Assembly: GCA_027886905.1 (NCBI GenBank)
Contig: JAPCJO010000018.1
Span: forward strand, 1 to 32,443
Direction of reading: 5' to 3'
Length of the DNA stretch: 32,443 nt
From: Nitrososphaerota archaeon
GTDB lineage: Archaea > Thermoproteota > Nitrososphaeria > Nitrososphaerales > Gagatemarchaeaceae
Position 1 is the first letter of the stretch, and every line of letters starts with the position of its first letter. The notes beneath the pieces were generated by a model that worked only from the letters and a program-made list of their open reading frames with translations, made no database searches and was not told where the DNA came from. This document shows positions 22,282 to 29,933 of this stretch, one piece after another. Made by a program: the position numbers and the translations under genes.

Positions 22282-23605
22282 GCATTCCGGGCTGCCAAGT
22301 TATCGCGTCGGTCCCGGAGGAGTAGGTCGCTTCCAATACCCACTGCGTCGTCCCGCCCACGGTTGCCACTCCGTAGACGTCGTAGCCGACGGGTGCTTCG
22401 TCGTGGCTTGCGCCGAGCTGCCCTTGGGGCTGCAGCTCAGTCCAGCCCGAGGCCCCGTAGTAGTTGTCCGCCACGCTGGGGAGCGCCTTTGAAATCGCCT
22501 GTCCCGTGTTGCTGCCAGCCGCCAGGATGGACAGGGCGGCTATCCACGTCGCATCATAAGCGTTGGTCGCGTAGGAGACCGGCGTGGTGTGCGCTGTTGC
22601 GTTGAACTCCGAATAGAACGCCACGGTCTTCGCCGATGGAACCGGCGACTGGCCGATGGTGCTAAGGAGCTTCACCTGCGCGGCCACCGGTGCCGCAGCG
22701 CTCGTCGAGTTGGTGAAGTCGGTGTTCTGGGACTCGCCGTCAGAGCCGTACCAGGTAGCCGAGAGAAGGCTCGGGAAGCTGCTCTTCATCTGCACTAGCA
22801 TCTGTCCCACCTCCTGGAAGCCGATCGCGACCACCGCGACGTGGCTAGCACCGTAGGTTGACACCGCGGATTGGTACTCGCTCTGCGCCGTCGTCAGAGT
22901 GGGCGTAAAGTCCGAGACGGTAGTGGCGTACTGGATCTCCGCGGATGCGTGGCCGCCGAGCGCGACGAACCTGTTGATCGTTGCGTTGGCTAGGCCGGTG
23001 CCGTACACGCTCTGCTGGTTTATCGGGATGATGTCCGTCACGTTCTGGCTCACGAGCGCACGAGCGATGGCAAAGCTCTGGGCCGCGTCGTTCGGCACGT
23101 CCCTGAACAGATAGGGGCTCGCGCCGGCCAAGCTGATGGCGGTCGATGACGGGCTGATCAGCACTATGTGATTGCTCTCGGAATACGAGAGGACGTTGCT
23201 CACCTCGGAGCTCGTGAGAGGCCCGATGACCACTTGGACTCCGTCCGAAGACAGGGTCTGGAGGTCGGTGAGCGCGGTGGCCGGATTCGAGCCCGTGTCC
23301 TCCGAAATCGAGGCGAACTTGACGTTGGTCACTCCCACCGTAGGCAGGTACGCGTTGATGTCGGTGATCGCAAGGCCCACTGCTATCTTCGCTTGGGAGC
23401 CGATGGACGAGAGCTCTCCGGAGAGGTCGGTCAGCTGGCCTATGGTTATCGTCCCTGAGAGACCGCCGGTCGCGGTAACGGTGGTGGTGGACTTTGAGCC
23501 AGAAGAGGTCGCCGCGTAGGTCACCCCTGCGCCGACGAGCAGTCCGACGACAAGCAACGCCGCCGCCGTGGCGCTAGAGGCGCCCTTCCTTCTCAATAGT
23601 CTCAT
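22277..23605 (-). CDS. livK: ABC transporter substrate-binding protein LivK-like (Peripla_BP_6 fold)
   Basis: This is the extracellular receptor of the transporter, 442 residues from the ATG at 23605. The N-terminus has RRKG followed by a hydrophobic segment (about 9-29), which fits a class III (prepilin-like, KG/A cleavage) signal and also, less well, a Sec signal ending at TYA. A Ser/Thr/Gly-rich linker (about 32-48) precedes the ligand-binding domain starting ITIGQLTDLSGELSSIGSQ, with VQVVIGPLTSSEV and HIVLISPSSTAISL as family landmarks. The ligand may be an amino acid or another small molecule. The ATG coincides with the predicted transcription start (leaderless); a TTG at 23614 is upstream of it. 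Confidence 0.92.
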   Translation of the reverse strand: MRLLRRKGASSATAAALLVVGLLVGAGVTYAATSSGSKSTTTVTATGGLSGTITIGQLTDLSGELSSIGSQAKIAVGLAITDINAYLPTVGVTNVKFASISEDTGSNPATALTDLQTLSSDGVQVVIGPLTSSEVSNVLSYSESNHIVLISPSSTAISLAGASPYLFRDVPNDAAQSFAIARALVSQNVTDIIPINQQSVYGTGLANATINRFVALGGHASAEIQYATTVSDFTPTLTTAQSEYQSAVSTYGASHVAVVAIGFQEVGQMLVQMKSSFPSLLSATWYGSDGESQNTDFTNSTSAAAPVAAQVKLLSTIGQSPVPSAKTVAFYSEFNATAHTTPVSYATNAYDATWIAALSILAAGSNTGQAISKALPSVADNYYGASGWTELQPQGQLGASHDEAPVGYDVYGVATVGGTTQWVLEATYSSGTDAITWQPGMP

Positions 23606-23627
23606 GCGCCACAATAGTCGTAGGAAA

Positions 23628-23637
23628 CTATTTAAGA
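23628..23637. promoter_or_regulatory. Shared near-palindromic TATA box for livK and livH
   Basis: The plus strand reads CTATTTAAGA and the minus strand TCTTAAATAG. Measured leftward, the expected transcription start falls on the ATG of livK (23605). Measured rightward, it falls near 23658, before the livH coding region. No other good TATA element lies in the 63 bases between the transcription starts, so one element may serve both directions. Confidence 0.55.
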
Positions 23638-23704
23638 CTTGACAGGAATTTTGACCTTGGTGTAGGCGATCTTCGCTCTACCGCCGTACGTCATAAGCGC
23701 GATT

Positions 23705-24601
23705 GTGTACGGGTCCCTGTTCGCTCTTATGAGCGTCAGTCTCACCCTCACCTACATCACCACGAAGGTGCCCAACTTCGCCCAGGGCGCTCTCGTGACC
23801 GCGGGCATGTACACGGGCTTTGCGCTCTTCAGCATCAACAAGATCAACCCGTACGAGTCGCTGCCTGTCTCCTTCTTGGTTGGGGGGCTCATCGCTATCG
23901 GCATCTACCTCCTCGTGCTGAGGCCTCTCTCCAAGAGAGGGGCCCCGATCATCTCTCTGATGATCGCGACCCTGGCGGTCGACATCATCTTCGTGGGGAT
24001 CTTCGGGATATACTCGGACTACCTCTACCAGGTGAAGGAGGTCTACGACGCGAAGCTGTTCTACGCCCTCACGGGGGCGGACTTCACCCTGTTCGGCGTG
24101 AACGGCGTGGCCTACGCGGCCCCGACGGCGCTCGCGCTCACGACGGTCATCCTCTACCTGGTCCTGACCAGGACTCGCTTCGGCCTCGCCATGAGGGCCA
24201 CGGTGGAGAACTCCAACCTCGCGAAGGTGATCGGGATCAACACCGAGGTGGTCTACGTCACCTCGTGGTTTATCGCGGGAGGGGTAGCGGCCATCGCGGG
24301 GGTGTTCTACTCTTTCTGGCTTGGAGGAGAGCCGGACATCGGCTCAATCCTCCTGATTTCCATGTTCGCGGGCAGCATCCTCGGGGGGCTCAAGAGCATC
24401 TACGGGGCGGTCTTCGGGGGGCTCGTCGTCGGGGGGAGCGAGATTATCGTCACGACACTGGGGGCGCAATACGTGGGGTCTTGGGTGACCGCCTACGAGC
24501 CCGGCATCCCGCTCCTCGTGATGGTAGTGACGCTGCTCGTCCTCCCGGGAGGGATAACCTCGCTTGACTGGAGACGGCTCTTCTCGAGGGGGAGGCAGTG
24601 A
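23705..24601 (+). CDS. livH: Branched-chain amino acid-type ABC transporter permease LivH
   Basis: LivH is one of two membrane-channel subunits. From the GTG at 23705 it has 298 residues and about eight hydrophobic helices, with the LivH patterns VPNFAQGALVTAGMYTG, MRATVENSNLAKVIGIN (the coupling loop) and GSILGGLKSIYGAVFGGLVV. The start is uncertain: the frame is open back to a TAG at 23663-23665, and the 12 residues before the GTG (FALPPYVISAIV) complete a first helix like that of other LivH proteins. The only codons that could begin there are near-cognate (for example ATC at 23669). The GTG at 23705 has no ribosome-binding site. It ends in a GTGA overlap with livM. Confidence 0.93.
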   Translation: MYGSLFALMSVSLTLTYITTKVPNFAQGALVTAGMYTGFALFSINKINPYESLPVSFLVGGLIAIGIYLLVLRPLSKRGAPIISLMIATLAVDIIFVGIFGIYSDYLYQVKEVYDAKLFYALTGADFTLFGVNGVAYAAPTALALTTVILYLVLTRTRFGLAMRATVENSNLAKVIGINTEVVYVTSWFIAGGVAAIAGVFYSFWLGGEPDIGSILLISMFAGSILGGLKSIYGAVFGGLVVGGSEIIVTTLGAQYVGSWVTAYEPGIPLLVMVVTLLVLPGGITSLDWRRLFSRGRQ

Positions 24602-25677
24602 CGCGGATGGTCTTCCTAGGAATAGCAGACTGGAGCACTTTTCTCAGCGGGCTACTCGCCTTCTTCGCACTCTATCTGATAATCAGCATAAGCCTGAACA
24701 TCGAGATGGGGTACGCGGGGATACCCAACTTCGGGAAGGTCCTCTACTTCATGGGAGGGGCGGCGTTCTCCGGAAGCGTCGCAATCCGTGCGGCGGCGTG
24801 GATAATGCACATCTCCGGCAACGTCGTCGGCCTTGACAATTTCCTCATAGCCGGCAAGCTCACCTCGATGCTCCAGTCGGACATCCCCGCCTCGCTGGCC
24901 CTGATAGCCATCACCGTGGCTGTGGGGGGTGCCGTAGGGGGAGTCCTGGGGTACATCTCAATCTTCCCGGCGATAAGGCTCCGCGAAGACTACCTGGCGA
25001 TGCTCCTCCTAGGGTCAGCCGCGTTCTTCCAGATATTCCTGGGCAACTACACCCCGATCATCAACGGGACGTTGGGCATCGGGATCCCGAACTTCTTCGC
25101 GTGGGCAGGGTCCTACTCCACGGTGGGCGCGACTCTGCTCATCGCAGCCTTCGCGGTCGTCGTCTACGTGTACGCGGAGAGGTTGGTCAGGTCCCCGCTC
25201 GGGAGGACGCTAAGGGCCTTGAGGGACAACGAGGCGGCTGCGGAAGCGCTCGGGAAGGACACGGTCGCCATCAGGAGGAACGTCTTGATAATCGCCTCGA
25301 TCATCACAGGGGTGGCAGGGGCGCTCTACACGATATACACGGGGGACACCAACCCTGCCATCTACGACAGGGTCACCTGGACTTTCTGGCCGTGGCTCAT
25401 CGTGATACTCGGCGGAGTGGCCAGCAACTCCGGGGTCGCCCTGGGGACGTTCGTATTCGTCTTCCTCCTCCAATACATCGACGCGACGAAGTTCTACCTG
25501 CAGAATGTGCTGCCCTTCGACGTGACCTGGCTGGAATACCTGCTCTTCGGGTCGCTCTTGATCGTCGTGCTCCTCCTGAGGCCGCAGGGGGTCCTGCCGG
25601 AGAAACCTAGCCATACCCTCGCCAAGTCGGAGATCTCGAAGATCATCGAACGCCCCGACGGCGAGAAGGAAGGATAG
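24598..25677 (+). CDS. livM: Branched-chain amino acid-type ABC transporter permease LivM
   Basis: This is the second permease, 359 residues with about nine hydrophobic segments. Family landmarks are ISISLNIEMGYAGIPNFGKV, IFPAIRLREDYLAMLLLGSA, the coupling loop SPLGRTLRALRDNEAAAEAL and GGVASNSGVALGTFVFVFLL, followed by a charged C-terminus. The GTG start lies in a GTGA overlap with livH. The gene is followed by a hairpin and T-run. Confidence 0.95.
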   Translation: MTRMVFLGIADWSTFLSGLLAFFALYLIISISLNIEMGYAGIPNFGKVLYFMGGAAFSGSVAIRAAAWIMHISGNVVGLDNFLIAGKLTSMLQSDIPASLALIAITVAVGGAVGGVLGYISIFPAIRLREDYLAMLLLGSAAFFQIFLGNYTPIINGTLGIGIPNFFAWAGSYSTVGATLLIAAFAVVVYVYAERLVRSPLGRTLRALRDNEAAAEALGKDTVAIRRNVLIIASIITGVAGALYTIYTGDTNPAIYDRVTWTFWPWLIVILGGVASNSGVALGTFVFVFLLQYIDATKFYLQNVLPFDVTWLEYLLFGSLLIVVLLLRPQGVLPEKPSHTLAKSEISKIIERPDGEKEG

Positions 25678-25680
25678 CAG

Positions 25681-25702
25681 GGGCGGCTGGCCCGGTTTTT
25701 TT
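25681..25702 (+). terminator. Terminator after livM
   Basis: GGGCGGCTGGCCC can form a short GC-rich hairpin (GGGC with GCCC) and is followed, two bases later, by a run of seven T. It lies four bases after the livM stop and before the purA promoter. Confidence 0.6.
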
Positions 25703-25708
25703 CGTATA

Positions 25709-25717
25709 GAGTTAAAT
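25709..25717 (+). promoter_or_regulatory. TATA box of purA
   Basis: GAGTTAAAT, with its centre near 25714, places the transcription start about 25740, next to the TTG start codon of purA at 25742. Confidence 0.55.
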
Positions 25718-25741
25718 GCGGCTCGGCGAAGAAGGCGCGGT

Positions 25742-26986
25742 TTGCGCAACCTTTGCATCGTGGGCCTCCAGTGGGGCGACGAAGGCAAAGGGAAGATAGT
25801 AGACTACTACGCGGACCGGTTCCACTCTGTCGTGCGCTACAACGGCGGCAGCAACGCTGGGCACACCATCGTAATTGGCAAGAAGACGTACGTCTTTCAC
25901 CTTCTCCCTTCGGGCCTCCTGAAGGGGAAACGGCTCCTCATAGGGCCGGGGGTGGCTGTCGACCCGCAGACGCTCCAGGAAGAGGTCGAGATGATAAGGC
26001 GGGAGGGGCAAAAGCCCAACCTCCTCGTCGACGGGAGGTGCACCATAGTCACCCCGCTGGAGAAGGAGATGGACTCGTTCATCGAGAAGCTCAGGGGGGA
26101 CAGGGCCATCGGGACCACGAAGAGGGGGATAGGCCCATCGTACGCGATGCGGGCGCTGCGCCTCACCCCCAGAGCGGGCGACCTGGAGAGGGGCACCTTC
26201 GACCTCAGCTCGGCGATGGCGTTCTACCGCACGTTCCTGAAGAAACTCCCCTCCATGGAGGGGTGGACCGACTCAGCGAAGGCCTCGCTCAAGGGGGTGG
26301 TCGGCGACGTCGGCGAGGAAATCACGGAGACCAACGAGGCCGGGCACTCCGTCCTCTTCGAGGGGGCCCAGGGAGTCCTCCTCGACCTCATACACGGGAC
26401 CTACCCATACGTCACGGGGACGCACACACTGGCTAGCTATGTCCCCGCAAGCTTGGGGATTCCCGCAACCTCTCTCGGGGACGTGATGGGGGTGGCAAAG
26501 GCCTACGCCACAAGGGTCGGGGAGGGCCCCTTCCCCACCGAGATACACGGGAAGCTCGAGACGCTCATCAGGGAGACCGGGAGGGAGTACGGCGCCACGA
26601 CCGGAAGGCCGAGAAGGGTCGGCTGGCTGGATCTGGTGGCGCTCAAGTACGCGGTCAAGATGAACGGCGTCTCCACCCTCGCGCTCACCAAGCTCGACAT
26701 CTTGACGAAGCTCAAGGAGTTCAAGGTCTGCACCCATTACAACGTGCGGGGGACAGAGACGGACGTGTTCTCGCGAGCCCTACCAGAGCTCGACTCGGTC
26801 AAGCCGGTCTATCTCGACCTCCCGCCACTCTACGGCGCGGAGCTGACAACGGCGCGGCTCCACAGGCCCATGGAGAAGTTCGTGGAGTTCCTGGAGGACG
26901 AAATGAAGGTGAGCGTGAGCATCGTCTCGATGGGAGAGGAGAGGACCGCGACGCACCAGCGCGCGGCCCGGCAGGCGCGAGCCTAG
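25742..26986 (+). CDS. purA: Adenylosuccinate synthetase PurA
   Basis: PurA joins IMP and aspartate using GTP, the first committed step to AMP. The 414-residue protein has the catalytic D13 and the P-loop in QWGDEGKGK, and the catalytic H41 in GGSNAGHTI. Other family motifs are TTKRGIGPSYAMRALR, LFEGAQGVLLDLIHGTYPYV and TGRPRRVGWLDLVALKYAV. The TTG start gives the normal N-terminus (MRNLCIVGLQWGDEGKG) and sits at the predicted transcription start, so the mRNA is likely leaderless. No partner genes of purine synthesis are nearby. Confidence 0.97.
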   Translation: MRNLCIVGLQWGDEGKGKIVDYYADRFHSVVRYNGGSNAGHTIVIGKKTYVFHLLPSGLLKGKRLLIGPGVAVDPQTLQEEVEMIRREGQKPNLLVDGRCTIVTPLEKEMDSFIEKLRGDRAIGTTKRGIGPSYAMRALRLTPRAGDLERGTFDLSSAMAFYRTFLKKLPSMEGWTDSAKASLKGVVGDVGEEITETNEAGHSVLFEGAQGVLLDLIHGTYPYVTGTHTLASYVPASLGIPATSLGDVMGVAKAYATRVGEGPFPTEIHGKLETLIRETGREYGATTGRPRRVGWLDLVALKYAVKMNGVSTLALTKLDILTKLKEFKVCTHYNVRGTETDVFSRALPELDSVKPVYLDLPPLYGAELTTARLHRPMEKFVEFLEDEMKVSVSIVSMGEERTATHQRAARQARA

Positions 26987-26990
26987 CAAA

Positions 26991-27000
26991 ACTTTCATAA
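26991..27000 (+). promoter_or_regulatory. Possible TATA box of the coxL-like gene
   Basis: ACTTTCATAA, a weak TATA-like element, has its centre about 26 bases before the GTG start at 27023, matching a leaderless transcript. Confidence 0.4.
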
Positions 27001-27022
27001 CCGCCCGAGCGCTCTCCTACGC

Positions 27023-29395
27023 GTGTCAAGGCGGCCCAGGACTCAACGCTCCGCGGTGCGGGTCGTCAACAAGCCAGGTCTGCTCGTCGGCCAACCCATC
27101 AGGAGGGTAGAGGACAGGAAGTTCCTCACGGGAAAGGCGAACTATCTCGACGACGTAAAGCTGGCCGGGATGCTCCACGCCACTTTCGTAAGGAGCACTC
27201 AGCCCAACGCCAAGGTCGTGAAGATCGACACCTCGGAGGCCACCGCTTCCCCGGGCGTCGTCGCTGTCTTCACGGCGGCGGACCTAGAACGGCACGTCAA
27301 GCCGCTCCTTGGCGGCGGAGGAGAGTCAGAGGGCGCGGAAGAATGGGGTGCCGACACGAGCGGAGTAGTCTGGAACGCTTTGGCCGCAGGAACGGTGAGC
27401 TACGTCGGCGAGGCAATCGCGGTAGTCATCGCTGAAGACGCCTATGCGGCGGAGAACGGTGCGGAGCTCGTCTCTGTCGAATACGACTCCCTGGCCGCGG
27501 TGATTGACCCTGAGGGTGCTCTGAAGCCAGGCGCCCCGAAAGTCCACGACTACCTGCCGGGCAACCTCGGGTCGCACGTCTCGTTCGCTTCGGGCAACAT
27601 CTCTAAGGCATTCAAGAACGCCGACGACATAATCAAGATCAAGCTGTATAACCAGCGCTTGAGCCCCACCCCGATGGAGCCCAGGGGGACCGTGGCCCAA
27701 TACGACGAGGGGACAGGGTCGCTCACGGCCTACCTGTCTACGCAGGACCCCCATGGTGCGAGGGACGAGATCGCTGAGATTCTCTCGATGAAGCCCGAGG
27801 ACGTGAGGGTGATTGCGCCAGACGTGGGGGGAGGGTTCGGCGGCAAGGCCGGCATCTACCCCGAGGACCCCGTAGTCTGCTTCGCGGCCAGAGCCCTTCG
27901 CAGGCCTGTGAAGTGGGTGGAGACAAGAAGGGAGAACCTGCTCACGATGAAGCACGGGAGGGGGCAGGTCCAGTTCGCAGAGCTCGCGATGTCCCGAGAC
28001 GGGCGGATTCAGGGGCTGAGGGTCAGGTTGATAGTCGACGGAGGTGCCTACGGGGCCCAAGGAGAGATGGCGGAGATCACGCTCAAGATGGGGCCTGGGG
28101 TGTACGACATCCCGAACTATGAGGCCTCGGCGGACGTTGTCATGACCAACAAGGTCCCGCTGGGGGCGTACAGGGGTGCCGGGAGGCCCGAGGCGTCGTA
28201 CCTGATAGAGCGGGCCATCAACATCGCCTCTGCGAAGCTACGACTAGACCCGGTCAAGGTGAGGCAGCTCAACTACATCAAGAAGGAGCGCTTCCCGTTC
28301 CAGACTTCGGGAGGGCACACCTACGACTCTGGGGACTATCACGCCAACCTCCAAAAGGCGCTGAAACTCTCCGACTACGAAGGGCTCCTCGCCGAGCGGA
28401 GGCGAGCCAGGCAGGAGGGAAGGCTCGTGGGGATAGGCCTCGCGACCTGGGTCGAGGTGTGCGCCTTTGGGCCGTCCTGGCCGCAGACAGCCTCGATCTC
28501 CGTGAGCGAGGAGGGGCGCGTACAGGTGAGCCTCGGCGGGCACTCTCACGGGCAGGGGCACGCGACGACCTTCGCCCAGGTCGTGGCGGACGAGCTCGGG
28601 GTCGCCATGGACGACATCACGGTCCGCGACGGGGACACCTCGGTCCTCCCGTGGAGCAGCCTGACCGCGGGCAGCAGGTCGGCCGCGCTGTCGGGCAGCG
28701 CGGCCCTTCTCTGCGCGAGGAAGATCCGAGAGAAGATGTCGGCCATAGCCGCCCGGAAGCTCGGCGCGAGGTCGGCAGCGAAGATGGTCTTCAACAAGGG
28801 CACCGTCTACAGGGAGGACCAGCCTTCGAAGAAGCTCAAGTTCTCCGAGGTCGCCGCCCTCGCCTATGACCCGTTCGCGCTGCCCCCAGGGGTGGAGCCG
28901 ACGCTCTTCGTCTACAGCGCATACGCCCCGAAGAGCAACACCTACCCGTTCGGAAACCACGTCGCCCTCGTCGAGGTGGACAGGGAGTCGGGCGCCGTCA
29001 AGGTGCTCAAGTACTTCGCCGTGGACGACGGCGGCAAGATCCTGAACCCTCTGGTAGTGGAAGGCCAGGTGCACGGAGGCGTCGTTCAGGGGATAGGCCA
29101 GGCGCTCATCGAGGACGTGGTCAGCGACGAGAACGGCCAGCCGCTCTCCACGACCCTCGCGGACTATCTCATCCCCTCGGCGGACATGCTCCCCAACATC
29201 GTATGGGGCACGACCGAGACGCCGACTGATTCCAACCTTCTAGGGGTGAAGGGGATGGGAGAGGCGGGTACAATAGCAGCGACCCCGACGATAATGAACG
29301 CCATCGAGGACGCCCTCTCGAGCTTCCGCGTCGTAGTGGACAGGATGCCTGCTTCGCCGAGCTACCTGAAATCCCTCATGGATGGCGGCGGCTAG
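27023..29395 (+). CDS. Molybdenum hydroxylase large subunit, CoxL-like form II (xanthine dehydrogenase family)
   Basis: This 790-residue protein binds the molybdenum-cytosine-dinucleotide or related cofactor and catalyses hydroxylation of an aldehyde, purine or similar substrate. It starts with the aldehyde oxidase a/b hammerhead domain (GQPIRRVEDRKFLTGKANYL), followed by the Mo-binding domain with VRVIAPDVGGGFGGKAG. The active-site loop reads A382-Y-R-G-A-G-R388, the form II type, not the AYxCSFR loop of true aerobic CO dehydrogenase. The catalytic glutamate is E747 in GMGEAGTIAATPT. The CoxS and CoxM partners expected for electron transfer are absent here. The GTG start fits a leaderless mRNA. 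The stop shares CTAG with the convergent CoxG-like gene. Confidence 0.93.
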   Translation: MSRRPRTQRSAVRVVNKPGLLVGQPIRRVEDRKFLTGKANYLDDVKLAGMLHATFVRSTQPNAKVVKIDTSEATASPGVVAVFTAADLERHVKPLLGGGGESEGAEEWGADTSGVVWNALAAGTVSYVGEAIAVVIAEDAYAAENGAELVSVEYDSLAAVIDPEGALKPGAPKVHDYLPGNLGSHVSFASGNISKAFKNADDIIKIKLYNQRLSPTPMEPRGTVAQYDEGTGSLTAYLSTQDPHGARDEIAEILSMKPEDVRVIAPDVGGGFGGKAGIYPEDPVVCFAARALRRPVKWVETRRENLLTMKHGRGQVQFAELAMSRDGRIQGLRVRLIVDGGAYGAQGEMAEITLKMGPGVYDIPNYEASADVVMTNKVPLGAYRGAGRPEASYLIERAINIASAKLRLDPVKVRQLNYIKKERFPFQTSGGHTYDSGDYHANLQKALKLSDYEGLLAERRRARQEGRLVGIGLATWVEVCAFGPSWPQTASISVSEEGRVQVSLGGHSHGQGHATTFAQVVADELGVAMDDITVRDGDTSVLPWSSLTAGSRSAALSGSAALLCARKIREKMSAIAARKLGARSAAKMVFNKGTVYREDQPSKKLKFSEVAALAYDPFALPPGVEPTLFVYSAYAPKSNTYPFGNHVALVEVDRESGAVKVLKYFAVDDGGKILNPLVVEGQVHGGVVQGIGQALIEDVVSDENGQPLSTTLADYLIPSADMLPNIVWGTTETPTDSNLLGVKGMGEAGTIAATPTIMNAIEDALSSFRVVVDRMPASPSYLKSLMDGGG

Positions 29396-29838
29396 GAAGA
29401 AGCGAGCTTCTCTTTCAGCGAGCCGATTATCTCAGTGACGTACTTCTGCGCCGCGGCGTCTATGAGCCTCGAGCCGACGCTCGCCATCAGGCCGGCGATC
29501 TTGGCGTCAGCGGCCCACTTGACGACGGTGCCCGTCCCCCCGGGGACGTCCTCCATCGTGAATGTGTTTTCGAGCTCCACAGAGCTGCTGAGCCCGTTCC
29601 CCTTCGCCTTCATCTTGGCAAACGTGGGCGGGGTCCTCTCCGCGATGGTGAGCTTGACGTCCATCATCCCCCTGATGAAGGAGATGCCGACCTTCGCCTT
29701 CAGCGTGAAGTTGTTCGCGTCGACCACCTTGACGTCCTGGACGTCCGGGAAGATGGAGGTAATCTTGACGGGGTCCATCACGAAGTCATAGACCTTCTGC
29801 TTCGGCACGGGGACCTCGAAGGAGCCGTCATAGTGCAT
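29392..29838 (-). CDS. CoxG-like SRPBCC-fold protein
   Basis: CoxG proteins accompany molybdenum hydroxylases and are implicated in their membrane attachment or assembly. From the ATG at 29838 the protein has 148 residues: MHYDGSFEVPVPKQKVYDFV begins the START-like fold, followed by DPVKITSIFPDVQDVKVVD and the C-terminal AGLMASVGSRLIDAAAQKYV typical of CoxG. I reject a longer start near 29928 because a TATA box (GGATTTATCC, about 29872-29881) predicts transcription from about 29850. It lies tail to tail with the CoxL-like gene, so the two are functionally linked by neighbourhood but not co-transcribed. Confidence 0.87.
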   Translation of the reverse strand: MHYDGSFEVPVPKQKVYDFVMDPVKITSIFPDVQDVKVVDANNFTLKAKVGISFIRGMMDVKLTIAERTPPTFAKMKAKGNGLSSSVELENTFTMEDVPGGTGTVVKWAADAKIAGLMASVGSRLIDAAAQKYVTEIIGSLKEKLASS

Positions 29839-29871
29839 ACTCTGGAACCTGAGCGAGCCCGCCGTAGGCCG

Positions 29872-29881
29872 GGATAAATCC
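29872..29881 (-). promoter_or_regulatory. TATA box of the CoxG-like gene
   Basis: The minus strand reads GGATTTATCC; the predicted transcription start near 29850 leaves about 12 bases before the ATG at 29838. Confidence 0.5.
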
Positions 29882-29905
29882 TTTGGCGGGTGAAGGACAT
29901 GGCCG

Positions 29906-29915
29906 CCTAAATATC
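29906..29915 (+). promoter_or_regulatory. TATA box of the pilin-signal propeller gene
   Basis: CCTAAATATC has its centre about 25 bases before the ATG at 29934, predicting a leaderless mRNA. It is divergent from the CoxG-like promoter, about 25 bases away. Confidence 0.6.
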
Positions 29916-29933
29916 GCGCGAGCATCAAGTCCC

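Noticed and set aside
27023-29395. Aerobic CO dehydrogenase (form I CoxL)
   Set aside because: The active-site loop is AYRGAGR, not AYxCSFR, and CoxM and CoxS are absent. The CoxG neighbour alone is not enough to claim CO oxidation.
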